A stretch of 64,000 nt of DNA, taken from assembly GCA_003254925.1 (NCBI GenBank), contig QANZ01047639.1, forward strand, positions 158,825 to 222,824, in the 5' to 3' direction. Within the stretch, counting starts at the first letter, position 1. Each line of letters begins with the position of its first letter. The DNA is from Chamaecrista fasciculata (taxonomy: Eukaryota; Streptophyta; Magnoliopsida; Fabales; Fabaceae). This document shows, in pieces, positions 23,816 to 36,573 of this stretch. The notes beneath the pieces were generated by a model. It ran no database searches. It had not been told where the DNA came from and worked only from the letters and a program-made list of their open reading frames with translations. Position numbers and translations under genes: made by a program.

Positions 23816-25249
23816 TCATTTTTTTTTCCAATTTATGTGTAATTTAATGGGTAGAAAGCCAGAGAAGTCAAGACTTGAGCAGTATCACATTATTTTAATG
23901 TTAATGAATTAGTTTCTTGAACAACATAAAATTGTAACATTATTCTTAATATAATAATCATGTAAGCAACTAAGCATATATATATCTATATTATTAAACA
24001 AACAAAAATAGTACAAATAGAGTAACAAAATTGAGTTAGTAGCAACATTTGTATAATACGTAAAAATGTCTCGAGGAATTGAAGGAAATAGTTAAGCAAA
24101 AAAAAAAAAACAAATATAATTAACTATAGTAAACAAAGTCATAACATTAAGAAGTTGGCATTTAATTACACTCCCCCTATATTCTAAAAGAGAACTAGCC
24201 AAAGAAAAAACTATGGAAAAGGCAAATTAATAAAAGACTAATCCTATATTTGCAATAAATAATTAAGTAGGATTCTAAAGTGAGGGAGATATGATTGCTA
24301 AATGAGTACTCGTTATGGACCCACACTTCTTGTGCATTTCATTTTAATTTTTCTTTCAAACACAGTATCTATAAATAGAAAATAAAATAGTTGCCTTGTC
24401 CTTGCGCAAGCACGGAGCCGTATAACGCCGTTTATGCGTAAAAGTGAAGATCTGATACGGAATGATTCGTTTCTTTGCTTTTGTTCTTGTTCGCCGTTTT
24501 CCTTTCCCAAACTCCATTTTCTTTCTAGAAATGGAATTCCCTCCAATTACAACCTAAATGCTTTCTTAAATAAAAGTATAAAACAATCAAAGAAAAAAAA
24601 AAGGAACATTAATTGTGTAAATTTGAAAGTCCAACCCAACATTAATTATGTCAGTAAGCTCTTAATGCATTAAAGGTTGTGAACTTGTGATGATAAGGAC
24701 AAATATCAAAGTTAATAAATTAGAGTTGCCTAACATAAGGCACAGAGATCAACGGCCCTTAACTTGTTGACCTCTCAGACTGTACTAGTTTCTGAGAAAA
24801 TGGGTTCATCACGACGCACTAAAGGAAGCAAATGCAAATGCAAATGCTAGTCCTGCGAATACTGCCACCATCCAGCTAAGGATCAGTCCATTATTGATGT
24901 TCACACATCATGCATTGCACTGCTTCCACCTACTCTTTCAGTCTTCACGCCTTCCTTCCTACCCCACATTAACCCCACACCACACACATTTCACATTCAT
25001 TCAATATTTACTAACACAAATACCAGCAAAAAAACAGATACAAGAATTGGGGTTTACTGCAGTACCTTTCAGATCCATCCCACCAAGGCCATACATGCAC
25101 ATGCATCTGTTCTCCGTTCTCAAAACTAGAACCAAAAAAAAAAAAAAACTGACAAAATTAAAGTTCTTATATTTACATCCTTTTCTTTCTTCTAATTTTT
25201 TTCTTTTTTGGTTTTTTTACTTTCCTCATCATGGTCATTTGATTCCTCT
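23816..25249. other. Intergenic DNA and ERECTA 3' region
   Basis: AT-rich with no coding gene. Roughly 24900-25249 is probably the ERECTA 3' UTR and downstream flank, since that gene runs right to left. Short ORFs here are low-complexity. Confidence 0.4.
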
Positions 25250-27855
25250 TCACTCACTGTTCTGGGAAATCACCTCTCCAAATTTGAGGAAAAGCTGAGC
25301 ATCTGAGGTGCTCATGGAAGGGCAATTCACCAAGTGTGGAGCCTTGAGATTTGCATACTCGTCCATATAGCAAGATGGTGCCTTTGCACATGGAAGCAAA
25401 TTAGAAGCAGCAACAGCAGGTGGTGGTGGGGTTGCAGCTTGCTTTGGTGGGGACATGGGTGGCACAAGGCTTCCCAGCACACGTGTCACCTCGTGCATCG
25501 TCGGCCTATCCACTGGCTGTCTCTTTGTGCACAAAAGAGCAAGCTGAAACACCTTCTTTACTGCTCCTAGGTCCTTGCATGAGGCTGTAATATCAGGATC
25601 AACAGTCTCCATAACTGCATTGTTAGCTGTCTTTGACAAAATCTGCATGAACACAAGGCTGTCCAGCTTAAGAACATGCATTGTTGTAAAAGATGGAAAA
25701 GAACAGAATGGATAGAGTGAGTAACCAACCAGGTGATGCAGATTGGATTCATTGTCAACCGCTTTCCGGCCAGTCAGCAGCTCGAGCAACACAATACCAT
25801 AACTATAGACATCAGACTTCTCAGTGAGCCGGGAAGTTCGAGCATACTCAGGGTCTATATAACCGATTGTGCCCATTATGTAGGTTGAAGTGTGAGACTT
25901 TGAGGGGCATAGACTCTTGGCAATGCCAAAATCAGTGAGATGAGCCTCGAAGTCCTTGTCTAACAATATATTTGATGATTTCACATCCCTGTGTATGATT
26001 CGGGGACAACAATCATGGTGTAGATAGGCAAGCCCTTGTGCTGCTCCTACTGCTATTTTTAAACGAAGATCCCAGTCCAGCTTTTTCTTCTTGGAAGCTC
26101 CTGGAATAGAATATATAATAAAAGTCAAAACCATTGCATGGCTTCAAAATTTTAACTTAGTAACGAGTCATCAATGAAACATTCAAGGAATAGCTTGAAC
26201 TAACCATGAAGAAGATCCCATAGGCTGCCATTTTCCATGTAGTCATAGAAGAGAAGGTTCCCATAAGGGGACAAGGAGTAACCTTGGAGACTAACGAGAT
26301 TCCGGTGCTTGATCCTACCAACTGTCTCAAGTTCAGTCTCAAATTCTTTCAAGCATTGGGGATAGTGAGAATAGAGCTTCTTGATAGCCACGGGTTTGCA
26401 ATTCTTCAGGACACATTTATATACTGTGCTTGATGCACCATATCCAATTATATACTTCTCACTCAGGTTTTCCGTCATCCTCATGATGTCCTCATACACA
26501 TGAAGTGCCATATTCATATGAAGTATCACTAGCTTTGGAGGTGAATAACTAACTGCCATTTTCCAGGAACATAAACAGTTCAAATTTTCAATCGGCAGGA
26601 TGAAAATATCTTATGAAACACTGGAGAATTGTATCAAATCCTATCAAATCATAACAAGCCTTATCAAATATATATGTTTAATATTTTTATTACTATGTAT
26701 GAAAACCCCTATTTGATGAACCCAGACTAAAATCAAGCAAACCCCTCCTAGCACACTGAATCCTCCCTATAGTAAAATAAGAGCTCCAATAGAGTTTAGT
26801 TAATCTACTTCCGTAAAATGAGATATGTACCGGGCTTGTCAAGCGATCCATCTGGAAAAGGAGAGGGATTGTATGGCCGACAAGCTGCTAGCAATATCAT
26901 AAGAAGAATCACAAGGGCACCAAGGGCAATTCCTAGGATAGCTGCCTTTGATAGGGTAACTGCATGATCAGTAATACAATATTAGTTCAATTTGCATATC
27001 ACCAAAAATCACTATTCTAACACCAAAGTAAAAAGAATGCCATGGAATAACACAACTTAGTAGCAATTGTCCTAATCACTTTAAAAACAGAACGTTCCTG
27101 ATCAGAAAACCTTTATTACCTCGCTCTGTGGGATGAGAACCATGACAAGCCAAAGACATCCAATAGCCACAGAGACCAGAGTTTCCAATAAAACTGAAAA
27201 TGAAAAAGTTTCACCACCCATAAGAACATACTCGCAACACCATCTAAACCAAATTATTTGGGGAAAAATAAGAGTAAAATGGAAAAATTGTGAACCATAA
27301 ATGACCCTAACCTGTCGGGCAAAAACCTGGAGAAATTATTGCTGGTCGGAATTACACCAACTAAGTTGTTATAGGATACATTTCTACACAAGTTACAACG
27401 AATATGAACTTGTTAGGAACATAGGCATGGCATGGCATTTCCTAAGCAATTCAGGGTAATTTTCTTTTTCTTTTTTTTTTTCAAAGGAAGCTGAACTTAC
27501 AGGATAGAAAGGCTTAGGCAATTAACAAGTGAAGTCACATCCCCAGATAGCTTGTTGTTTTCCAGTCTCCTATAAAATTTTGGACCATGAAATCACATGA
27601 AAATAACGAGTATTCTAGATCAATTACCAAAACAAAATATATTCCACCAAAATTAACATGTGAAACACAGAACAAAAAACATATTAATGTACTTAATCTG
27701 ATCCGTTCAAGTCCAATTTGATAATGCCGCATACATATTATCCAAAAGTTGAATTATAAAGTAAATACAGGCGCGGAGTCATAAGATTTGCCAAGGCCAT
27801 AAAGTACTATAAAATTCTTTTAACAAAAGCAAAAGAAAGACTCTAGCTTACTTTC

Positions 27856-27906
<51 letters not shown>

Positions 27907-30900
27907 GAAGCTTACAGGGATATCATATTCTGAAGTTGACTAAGTTCATCAGGAATCAAGCCAGAGAGTTGGTTATTTGAAAGATCTCTGCGATACAGAA
28001 GGATGAGAAACAAGCTAACCCAACATCATTTGTTTTGTCAGAAACGTATTGAACTTACATATCCATAATGCTTCTTAAATTACCAAACTCAGCTGGAATG
28101 AACCCAGTTAGATGATTTCTGCTCAGATTCCTGAAATAAATGAACAATGGTTATCAGGATTCAGGAGAACTGAGAAGAAACATTACAGCTTCCAAGAAAT
28201 AAATGAAGCAGTAGTACAACTCACAGCTTCAAAAGATGTTCCAAGTCACCAAGGGGCGAAGGGATGGACCCACTAATATTGTTGTTTGATAAATCCCTGG
28301 GAGGAAACCATCTATTAGAGTGAAGCAAGAGGGATCATGTCTTAATATACATTAGATCATTCAAACTTACAATGTATCCAAATTACCAATCCGTGACAGC
28401 TCAATTGGAATGGAACCTCGAAGGTAGTTGGAGGAAAGATTCCTAAAGATTGTCGTCCCAAAAGCCAAAAAGCAATGAACACCAATCAAGCCAAAAAGCA
28501 ATATTATGGAGTTGAAACAATGTTCGAACCCAAAGTACATTCATATATTTGCTTGAAACACACATTTGTGCCTAAGGAAATACTTGGAAAGAGATTTGAA
28601 CAATCATAAGAGACAATGGAGTAGAATGTTTGCAACATAGGCACCATTTGGGGATTTGAACAATCATAATACACTGCAGAAATGTCTAGACTCCCAATAA
28701 TAGCAAGGAGAAACTTACAGATACGTCATACTCTCCAAGCTCTGAAAAGTCGGGGGGATTGTTCCATTCAATTTGTTTCCATGCACATTGCTAATGCAAA
28801 ACAATGGAAAAGTTCATCACCTTATATCTAGAAATAACTATTCAGAACAAAGTAATACAACAAAGTTTACTACTTACAGGCTGTTGAGATTTTTACACGA
28901 GCTAATATTATCAGGAATTGGCCCCTCAAGGTTGTTGTTGGCAACATTTCTATGAGAATTATAGATAAGCAAATGAGTTAAAATATAGTCAACAAAAAAG
29001 ACACTTTAAAGCAACAGTACTAAGCACTTACAAGTCAAACAGATCAGTAAGCTTCCCAAGCTCGGGCGGGATATATCCACTTAAAAGATTATCATTCAGT
29101 TCCCTGCAATGAAAAGATAAACATAAATGAGGTGCTTCGAACCTTGTTTCTACCCAATTGAAACTGCTAAACTAATAAATAAATAAATAATTCTACAGGA
29201 CCAACAAGCTTAAACGGTGAAATCTATCATGTTTTTACAAGTGATTTATAGTCATTATGACCATTCGAACAATGAATTAGGGAAAACCAAAAATTTTAAG
29301 AAAGATCCAAGGTAAAAAGGCAGCTGATTGCCACACAAACCACTGAGCCTTCAAAAACATGTATGATACTGTATTTGGTCAACTAACAAAAAATGTTGTT
29401 CTTACAAATAGTGAAGCTTTGTCATATTTCCAAGCTCTGGGGGAATAGGGCCAGACAGCTTATTTCCGTGCAAATACCTACGAACATTTCACAAAAGTTG
29501 ATCCAACCAGCATATAATGAGTACATGAATTTTCTAAAGAAAAATATATAAATATTTCAAGTCAAGTCCTGCTAATGGAATAAACTGAAAAACTACTTGC
29601 GTATACTCACAATTTTTCTGTGTAAGTAAGATTTCCAAGGATAGGAGGGATTGGTCCACTTAACATGTTACAACTCAAATCTCTGGTATAAGCATTTAGG
29701 GAACAGTCAGACAGGCATCAGTGAAGAGAGAAAGACGTCATTGTAAAACATCTTAAATTTGCTTACAATACAGCAAGTGCCTGCATCAGCCCAATCACTG
29801 ATGGAATATGCCCGGAGAGTTGATTTCCTTGTAAAGACCTGGTGAGTTCTATCAAGATTAGAAGCAGTTTCAAGGTAAGGTAAGTAGAAGATCACATTGC
29901 CTTGTCATTAAAAAATATCTAAAAGAGAGATCAACACATACAATGTTGCTACTTGAAGAAACCCAATATTGAATGGTATCTTTCCAGTCAGCTGGTTGTA
30001 GGATAAATCCCTGATGCCAACAATCGTTAAAAGAAGTAACAAAAAAAATAAAAGGATTCACAAACTCTGTCAAGCAGTTGGGTGATATACATACAAGACC
30101 TGGAAGGCAGTACAGTTGCCTATACTATCAGGAATGCTGCCGGTCAAGCTGTTGTTCCTTACATCACTACATAATGATAGGTGGGTGGCAAATAATCAGA
30201 TTCACTTGAAAATTTTCCAACTCTTGGGGCTTCAGAAGAAGAAGAAAACAGTGGTTGCGTAACTTACAAATACCATAATCCAGTCAACTGGCACATGTCT
30301 GGAGAGAGCGAACCCACTAAATTGTTCCCTCGCAAACCACTATTTAGGGAAAACGAGGTGTAGAAGAAATATAAATACATATAAGAAGAGATTATGCATG
30401 TGGGAAAAGGAAAGATCTCGTTAGTTTCGTCATAGATGGAATATGGGTTATAGTTTATACTCACAGATACTGTAAAACTTCATTCCAGTATATAAGCCTG
30501 GGTATTTCACCGCTAAGATTGTTTTGTGCTAGGTCTCTAGTACCAATATTGCAGAAATTAAGAACGTCAGTTAGTAGTTAAAAATTACGCATTTGAAACA
30601 AGACGAAAATGCAAAAGTGGCTTACAGAATCTTTAAGTTGGGAATCTGAGACAAGGTTGATGGAACTGGTCCTATTAACTGGTTATTCTTCAAAATTCTG
30701 AAACAATAGTGGTAATAATTAAAAAAAAAAAAAAACCTTCAAGTTACCAGCTATTCAAGCATGCAATAAAAAATAAGAAGAACAACTCACAGATATTCTA
30801 GTTGTTTCAACTTTGAAATCGAAAATGGGATGTCTCCCCTTATCTCATTAAATGACAAGTCCCTGATAATACGACAACAAATTACCAGTAAAACGATTGT

Positions 30901-32064
30901 GACTATAATGACAAATAATACATTGAATTGATTTCTGATGTTCTATGGGTATGAAAGTTACAAGTTCATCAAAGAAGAACAGTCACCAATCTCATCCGGT
31001 ATCTGGCCTGATAGACGATTTCCCCTAAGGTCACTGTCAGAAAATAACATTGAGAACGAGTTCTGTTTAGGCATTTATTCAACATGTAAACCACATCTTT
31101 TGAAGACTTGGAAAAAGTCCGAGGAAGAATAGTACATACATAGAGACCAAGCTCTTAAGTCCACCTATTGCAGGTGAGATTTCGCCGTCAAGATTCAAAC
31201 TTGAAAGATTGCTGTAACGTAGGTGGGAAGCAGAAAACCGATATCAGTCTAATCTGTTTCTATTGATTTCTGAAAAATCAATAAAGGATGTCAATGTACA
31301 CAGTCTAGGAATGCTATTACTTACAGTGCAACGACATTGAAGGTAACATTATCGCATGAGATCCCTCTCCAGACACAATAATCGGCAGATGGAGAGTCTG
31401 TCCAGTCATATAGAACATTATCCACATCCCTGAACGATTTCTTTATCTCCAGCAATGTTGCTCCTTCAATAAAGAAACTCTCGTGTTAATCATGAAGAAC
31501 AATAATGGGAACGCGAAATTCTTCCATTCTATATGATTAAACTCCAGTTCCAATATTTCAAGATAAGTATTTAGCAATGTGGAAATTAGTGCTCGCGTGG
31601 GAGAAAAAAAAGGACTATTTCGAAAACTAAGTTAGAAATTAGCTTCCGCGGGAAAAGCTACACTGACTTGAAAAAAGTAGACCAACAGAAATGGAGAAAC
31701 TACCCTGTTTGGTTGCCGAGAAAGCGATTCTAAGTAAGAAAAATAAAAAAAGAAAATTCTTAGCTTTCCGCCTTTCTTCAGTTTTCCGTCTCCTCTGAGA
31801 AATGAAGAGAGAAGGAAACACATATCGAGGAGTTGGCTTTCCAGCCGTAGCAGCCGTATGGTTCTTCCTTCCCAAAAACTTCAACCCCCAAAATACTAAA
31901 GCCTAAGCTTCAACATTGTTTGTTGTCTACTCCCAACCCACCCAAAAGAAGAAGACGAAGAAAAGCCCAGAGAAAATAAAAGACTCACCATCGTCTGATT
32001 CCGCGGAATTGATATTGAGGCAAATGAAGAAGGCCAGAAGAACAAGTCCAAACCGAAAAGCCAT
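25250..32064 (-). CDS. ER: ERECTA leucine-rich-repeat receptor kinase, 27 exons
   Basis: Receptor kinase for EPF/EPFL peptides, controlling organ size, inflorescence form and stomatal patterning at the plasma membrane. First exons are 31989-32064 (signal peptide [13 protein letters not shown]) and 31325-31463. Exons 3-22 are almost all exactly 72 nt, one LRR each, from 31140-31211 down to 27312-27383; exons 10 and 21 are 69 nt. The last are 27120-27193, 26831-26959 (transmembrane, [20 protein letters not shown]), 26205-26552, 25730-26100 and 25250-25642. The total is 2964 nt, 987 residues; Arabidopsis ERECTA has 976. The kinase shows [10 protein letters not shown], the VAIKK lysine, [13 protein letters not shown] and [11 protein letters not shown], all consistent with activity. 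The C-terminus MDEYANLK...ISQNSE is diagnostic for ERECTA. A Pro/Ala-rich insertion after VLGSLVPP lengthens the tail. Confidence 0.97.
27857..27906. repeat. (AAT)n microsatellite in an ERECTA intron
   Basis: About 17 uninterrupted ATA units sit between exons 20 and 21 of ERECTA, ending ten bases before the coding exon at 27916. On the coding strand it is a TTA tract just after the splice donor of exon 20. Length is likely polymorphic. Confidence 0.9.
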
Positions 32065-35000
32065 AATGCTCAACCGAGCCGACACATCAAAGTACTCTTT
32101 ATATACCAAATAAACCCCAATGAAGTGGTTCTTAAAAGCACACACAGGAAAAAAGCTCTAGTTATGAGTGAAGTAGGAGTGGTGGTGAGTCAAGTCCGTA
32201 CAGTGATTTTAGTGACCAAAGAAGAGACTATGGTTTAATAATAGCAGTGGGCACCGTTGAAGTATGCTGGGGAATAAAAGGGTAAGATGAGCTGGGTTTG
32301 GGAGTATTCTTCTGTGTATTCTCCATTTCTATTTTCTTTTCCTGTGATTAGGACTTGGGAGTTGTGGCTTTTATTTTTCTGGTTTTGACGGTAGCCGCAG
32401 AATAACAAGCTACACTCATTAGCTTTCCTTCTTGTTCAATCACATCGTTCTGGCATACCCACATCTAATACAAGAAAGAAGACGTTATAAAGAGAGAAAG
32501 AGAGAGAGAATTATTTGACGCATAAAGTTAAAACTATCAGGAAGCACTTCTGCAGAGAGGACCTGCAACACTACTACTGCTGCATAAGTTCTCTCTTGCT
32601 TTCTTGTTTCTCTCTCTATCAAAAACTTTCTCCTTTTTTGTATTGGTTTTATCTCTCTTACTGGATGCTATGCCATTGTAAATAAGGGGTCGCTTTCTTC
32701 TCTCTGGTTTGGCTGTGAGAGTCTGCAGAGAAAAGAGTAATAATGTGAGGCAATCCATATCGCTGACAAGGACGCCCTTTCTCTTTCTCCTTCACTCTTT
32801 ACTCCTTCCCATCTCTGGCCACTGAGAGAGAGCAATTTGAGCCTATGTTTTCCATTTTATAATTATTTATATTATTCAGCTTTGGTTTTGTTTTTTAGCC
32901 TCTTCTCTTTAATATTGTTATGGTATCCCCTCTCTCATCATTTTCTTCATTTATCTCTTTCTTGTTTCTACTCTCTCTGTTTGCTAGTTATGGATATGCT
33001 CATGCCAGTTACTTATAAGTGGCCATATCCCAATTTTCACGAAATACAAAACAAGTTAATCAATGCACATTTCAGTTTTACCCTTCCTATGGAATAAACT
33101 TCATGCATGCATGGTGCATGCTACTGATTTTCAATCAATTATTACTACATTACAGTACTAACAATATTTTCATTTTCATATACGAAGAAAATTACCTTGG
33201 TGTAAATGTAATTATGGGGACTTTGAAATCTGAAAAAGCAGAGTAAGGAGTTGAGTAAATAGTAATGAGAGAGAAAGGCAGAGAAAAGAAAGAGAAGAGA
33301 GAGGAAGGAGTTGTCAGTGAGACAGAAGATCTGCATCAAAGTAGGGCCCACAAGTCCCTTCTCAGGTAGTCTGATTTAACTTCCGTCAAACATATAAATA
33401 TAATTAAATTAAAAAAAATTGTAAAAAATGTAAAAAGTAAATGTCTCTTATTCACCTCGGGAAGGTCATTTGTCTTGTCTCTCACAGTCTGACAGCTAAA
33501 CCTCATCATGATTCTGACGGTGGGCCCCACCTATTCCTCTAAAAAGCCTGAGATCACTACTCACTGCAGCGACGTGGGGCCCATTGACGCCGTTAACGTT
33601 CATTGTCTTCTCTCTCTCTGCATGTAATGTAAAAATGTAACTAATTTCATTGCCATTGTTTGCAGTCGCTATTTTCTTATTATTATTATTATTATTATTA
33701 TAATATATATTTCAAATTCGTTATCAAAGACAACAACCATTATAAAAGTATTACTTTTAATGGAGCACTGTCGTTTACCTGCTCCTGCTTTTGTTTTGTT
33801 AGTTAGTTACATGGTGATCTGAGACGGTTTTATCCCCTAACTAACTTTAAGCGCTTTCTTAATCTGCGTGGTACTGTTCCCCACATTAGGGCATGTTTGC
33901 TTATTTAGGAACAAACCTTCCCTTTTCGGTAATCCTCTTCCTCCCTACTTTCTATTCTAATTAATTTACTCTTATTATTTATTAATCATTACTTAATTAT
34001 AACATCATTCTATTCTCCATAAACCCTAATCCCTTCCTTCAATAAAATCCTATGCCACGCCTCTTCAATCAAAGTAACATGTAATATAACTTTGTCTATT
34101 AAATTGTTTCTTTCCTTAAAACTCAGACTTCTACATTTCATTTTTTCTCTTCACTTTCAAATTTTTTTTTGGTCTTCTTATCAATTATAAATGAATAAAT
34201 CTTGTTTTGATTTAAATAAGTGTTTAAGTATAAATGAATGTCAACAAGTTTTAAAGCATCAAGTTTAATTTGAGTTCTATATGATGATTTCCCTTTCTTT
34301 TTTTAACTCAATATATATATACTAAATTTATCTAATTTTGGAATATTAATTACCATAATACAAATAGATCTTATATATGTGTATTAGTTTTGTTTTCTGT
34401 GTGCAAAAGACGAAATGAAAACATGATCTAAAAGAGAAAATAATAACAAAAATAGTAAGATTAAAAAGAACATATGGGTCGTATCAATTACATTAAATTA
34501 ATGAGTATTTTTTAAATGAGAAAAAATAGGAATAAAAAAGTATCATAGACTCGAGCAAAAAGGGGAAAACAAAAAGAAAGAGTGTGGGATGCTAATGTAA
34601 TGTGGGTTTAGAGTAAAAAACACTGTAATTGGTGTGGTGACGCAAGAAATGTTAGGCATTGGCAGGACTTAAATTGTAATAGTGAAGTGTGGCCCAACAA
34701 TCACATGCAAAGCGTTTTGGCATCAAGGCTCTCTCAACAACAATTGTTCCCACTCACGTGCCCATTAAATGTCTATATTAAAGGTTTTTTTTCATGGGTC
34801 CCATTGTTGCATGTTTTTAATTTTGTTTATCTTGTGTTTGTGTGGAATAATTCCTCAAATGGACTATCGAGGTTGCAGATGAAATTAATTAAAAAAATTG
34901 GGATTCCGCGTATGGAACGAATCCAAAAGAATGGTATCCTACTCTGCAATAATATCATCATATATAAAGTATTTCTTTTTTAACAGACTGAGATATTGTA

Positions 35001-35457
35001 ACACCATAAACATTAAACAATTTTTCTTTTTAATGTGTGCCATGCAGCATTATTCCTCTTCCTTCCTCTTTGTTTTCTTTCGCTTTTTGAATGTTCTTGC
35101 TTTTATTGGGAATCATTCTTCTAATTTACTTACCAATTCGATATTGGAGAGAGAGAATAGTTACGGCTTACGCTGGATGTGAGAATGATATAAATAAATG
35201 AGATGTACAAGCCTTATACTTAGAAGTGAAGGGTTAATTAGCAAACATGTGGTCATTAACCAACCTATGTGCTGTAGGAATGAAATGCATTCTTGATGTT
35301 CAAAAAACGAAGGAATCATTTATTAATGAAATTCTTATCTTTCATCAACGTACTAGATGTTTAATGTTGGCATTTAAAAGCATTTAAAATCCTCCTCCCT
35401 AGTGGACCCAATTTATAAGGGTAATTTGGTAAAGACTCCTCGGAGGAGAAATGTATG
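32065..35457. other. ERECTA 5' flank and gene-free region
   Basis: Contains the ERECTA promoter and leader. A TATATAAAG sequence on the minus strand near 32095-32103 is too close to the ATG for a normal leader unless transcription starts upstream. The 32480-33320 stretch is rich in GA/CT tracts, as is common in plant leaders. A (TTA)n tract lies near 33676-33702. No coding gene is recognisable in the remaining 2 kb. Confidence 0.45.
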
Positions 35458-35465
35458 TTTAGGAC

Positions 35466-36086
35466 TAGGGATGGCAATGGATGGATATCCGATGGTTTTG
35501 TCACTATCCGTATCCGTTTACCCTATCCAATATCCGTACCCTATCCGTATCCGATAAATTAATATCCGTGTCCGCACCCTATCCGATATCCGGTATCCGA
35601 CGGATACCCGAAATATCCGAAAAAATATGGATATAGGATAGGATATCCTATTTTATAAATCGGATATATCGGGTATCCAATATCCATTATCCGCCAACTA
35701 ATATAATTAAATGAAATTATTATTTATTTACATTTTAAATTTATTTTTTAAAATAAAAAATTAAATATAAATAACTAAAATATGATTCTTTAAAAAAATA
35801 TATATGAATATAATTAATTAAATTTAAATATTTATATATAAAATGTTAAATTAAAAGTAAAATATAAAAATTAAATAAGTAATAGGGTATCGGATATCGG
35901 ATACCCTAAATATCCGTTCATTTCGGACGGATATAGGGTATCCGAGGGCAATATCCGTATCCGTCCAATATCCGAAAAAAATTTAATTTTCACTATCCGT
36001 ATCCGTATCCGATATCCGGTATCCGACGGATACCGGATATTTTTTCGGATGGATATCCTAACTTAGGATATAAATTGCCATCCCTA
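35466..36086. mobile_element. Intact hAT-type MITE with 8-bp target duplication
   Basis: The element is 621 bp with terminal inverted repeat TAGGGATGGCAAT at both ends. It is flanked by the perfect 8-bp duplication TTTAGGAC (35458-35465 and 36087-36094). An 8-bp duplication is the hAT superfamily hallmark. It has no ORF of its own. The internal sequence is filled with TATCCG/CGGATA motifs in both orientations near both ends, leaving a 230-bp AT-rich centre. Confidence 0.9.
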
Positions 36087-36094
36087 TTTAGGAC

Positions 36095-36573
36095 TCTACA
36101 GATATTTCACATTCTAATTAATTAGTGTCTTTAAGAAAATAATATTACTTCACTGAAAGGCAAAGCATATATTTTTCAGTAAGATAGTGCGAGTGGCAAC
36201 ATCAAATTGGCAGAATTAGATAGAAGGGACATGCTAATAGCAGCACGGCAGTGTTGGTCGTCTTGTGGGGTTATGAAGATAAGGTTAAGGTTTTCCATAG
36301 CAATGACAGATAGACAGCCCTTCACAAAACTAAAGAGCAAGTAAATGAGATTTATTTACAAGGTGTAAATGTTTTTTTTTATTGATATACATATGAATTT
36401 CAAGGTGATTCCACATAATAAACTATAGGTTTCCTATTTCTGAAAACAACAAAATAAAAATCACAGCAGGAGAAGGAGTCTAAGCTTTCATGGTTGCAGT
36501 TTCTGGTTATCTGATAAAACGCCCAACTCATACCAATGTCAGAATGAATGAAATATTCATCACGTAATTAGAG
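36095..36573. other. PAA2 3' flank
   Basis: Gene-free stretch between the MITE and the PAA2 stop codon. It probably includes the PAA2 3' UTR. Nothing else is recognisable. Confidence 0.4.
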
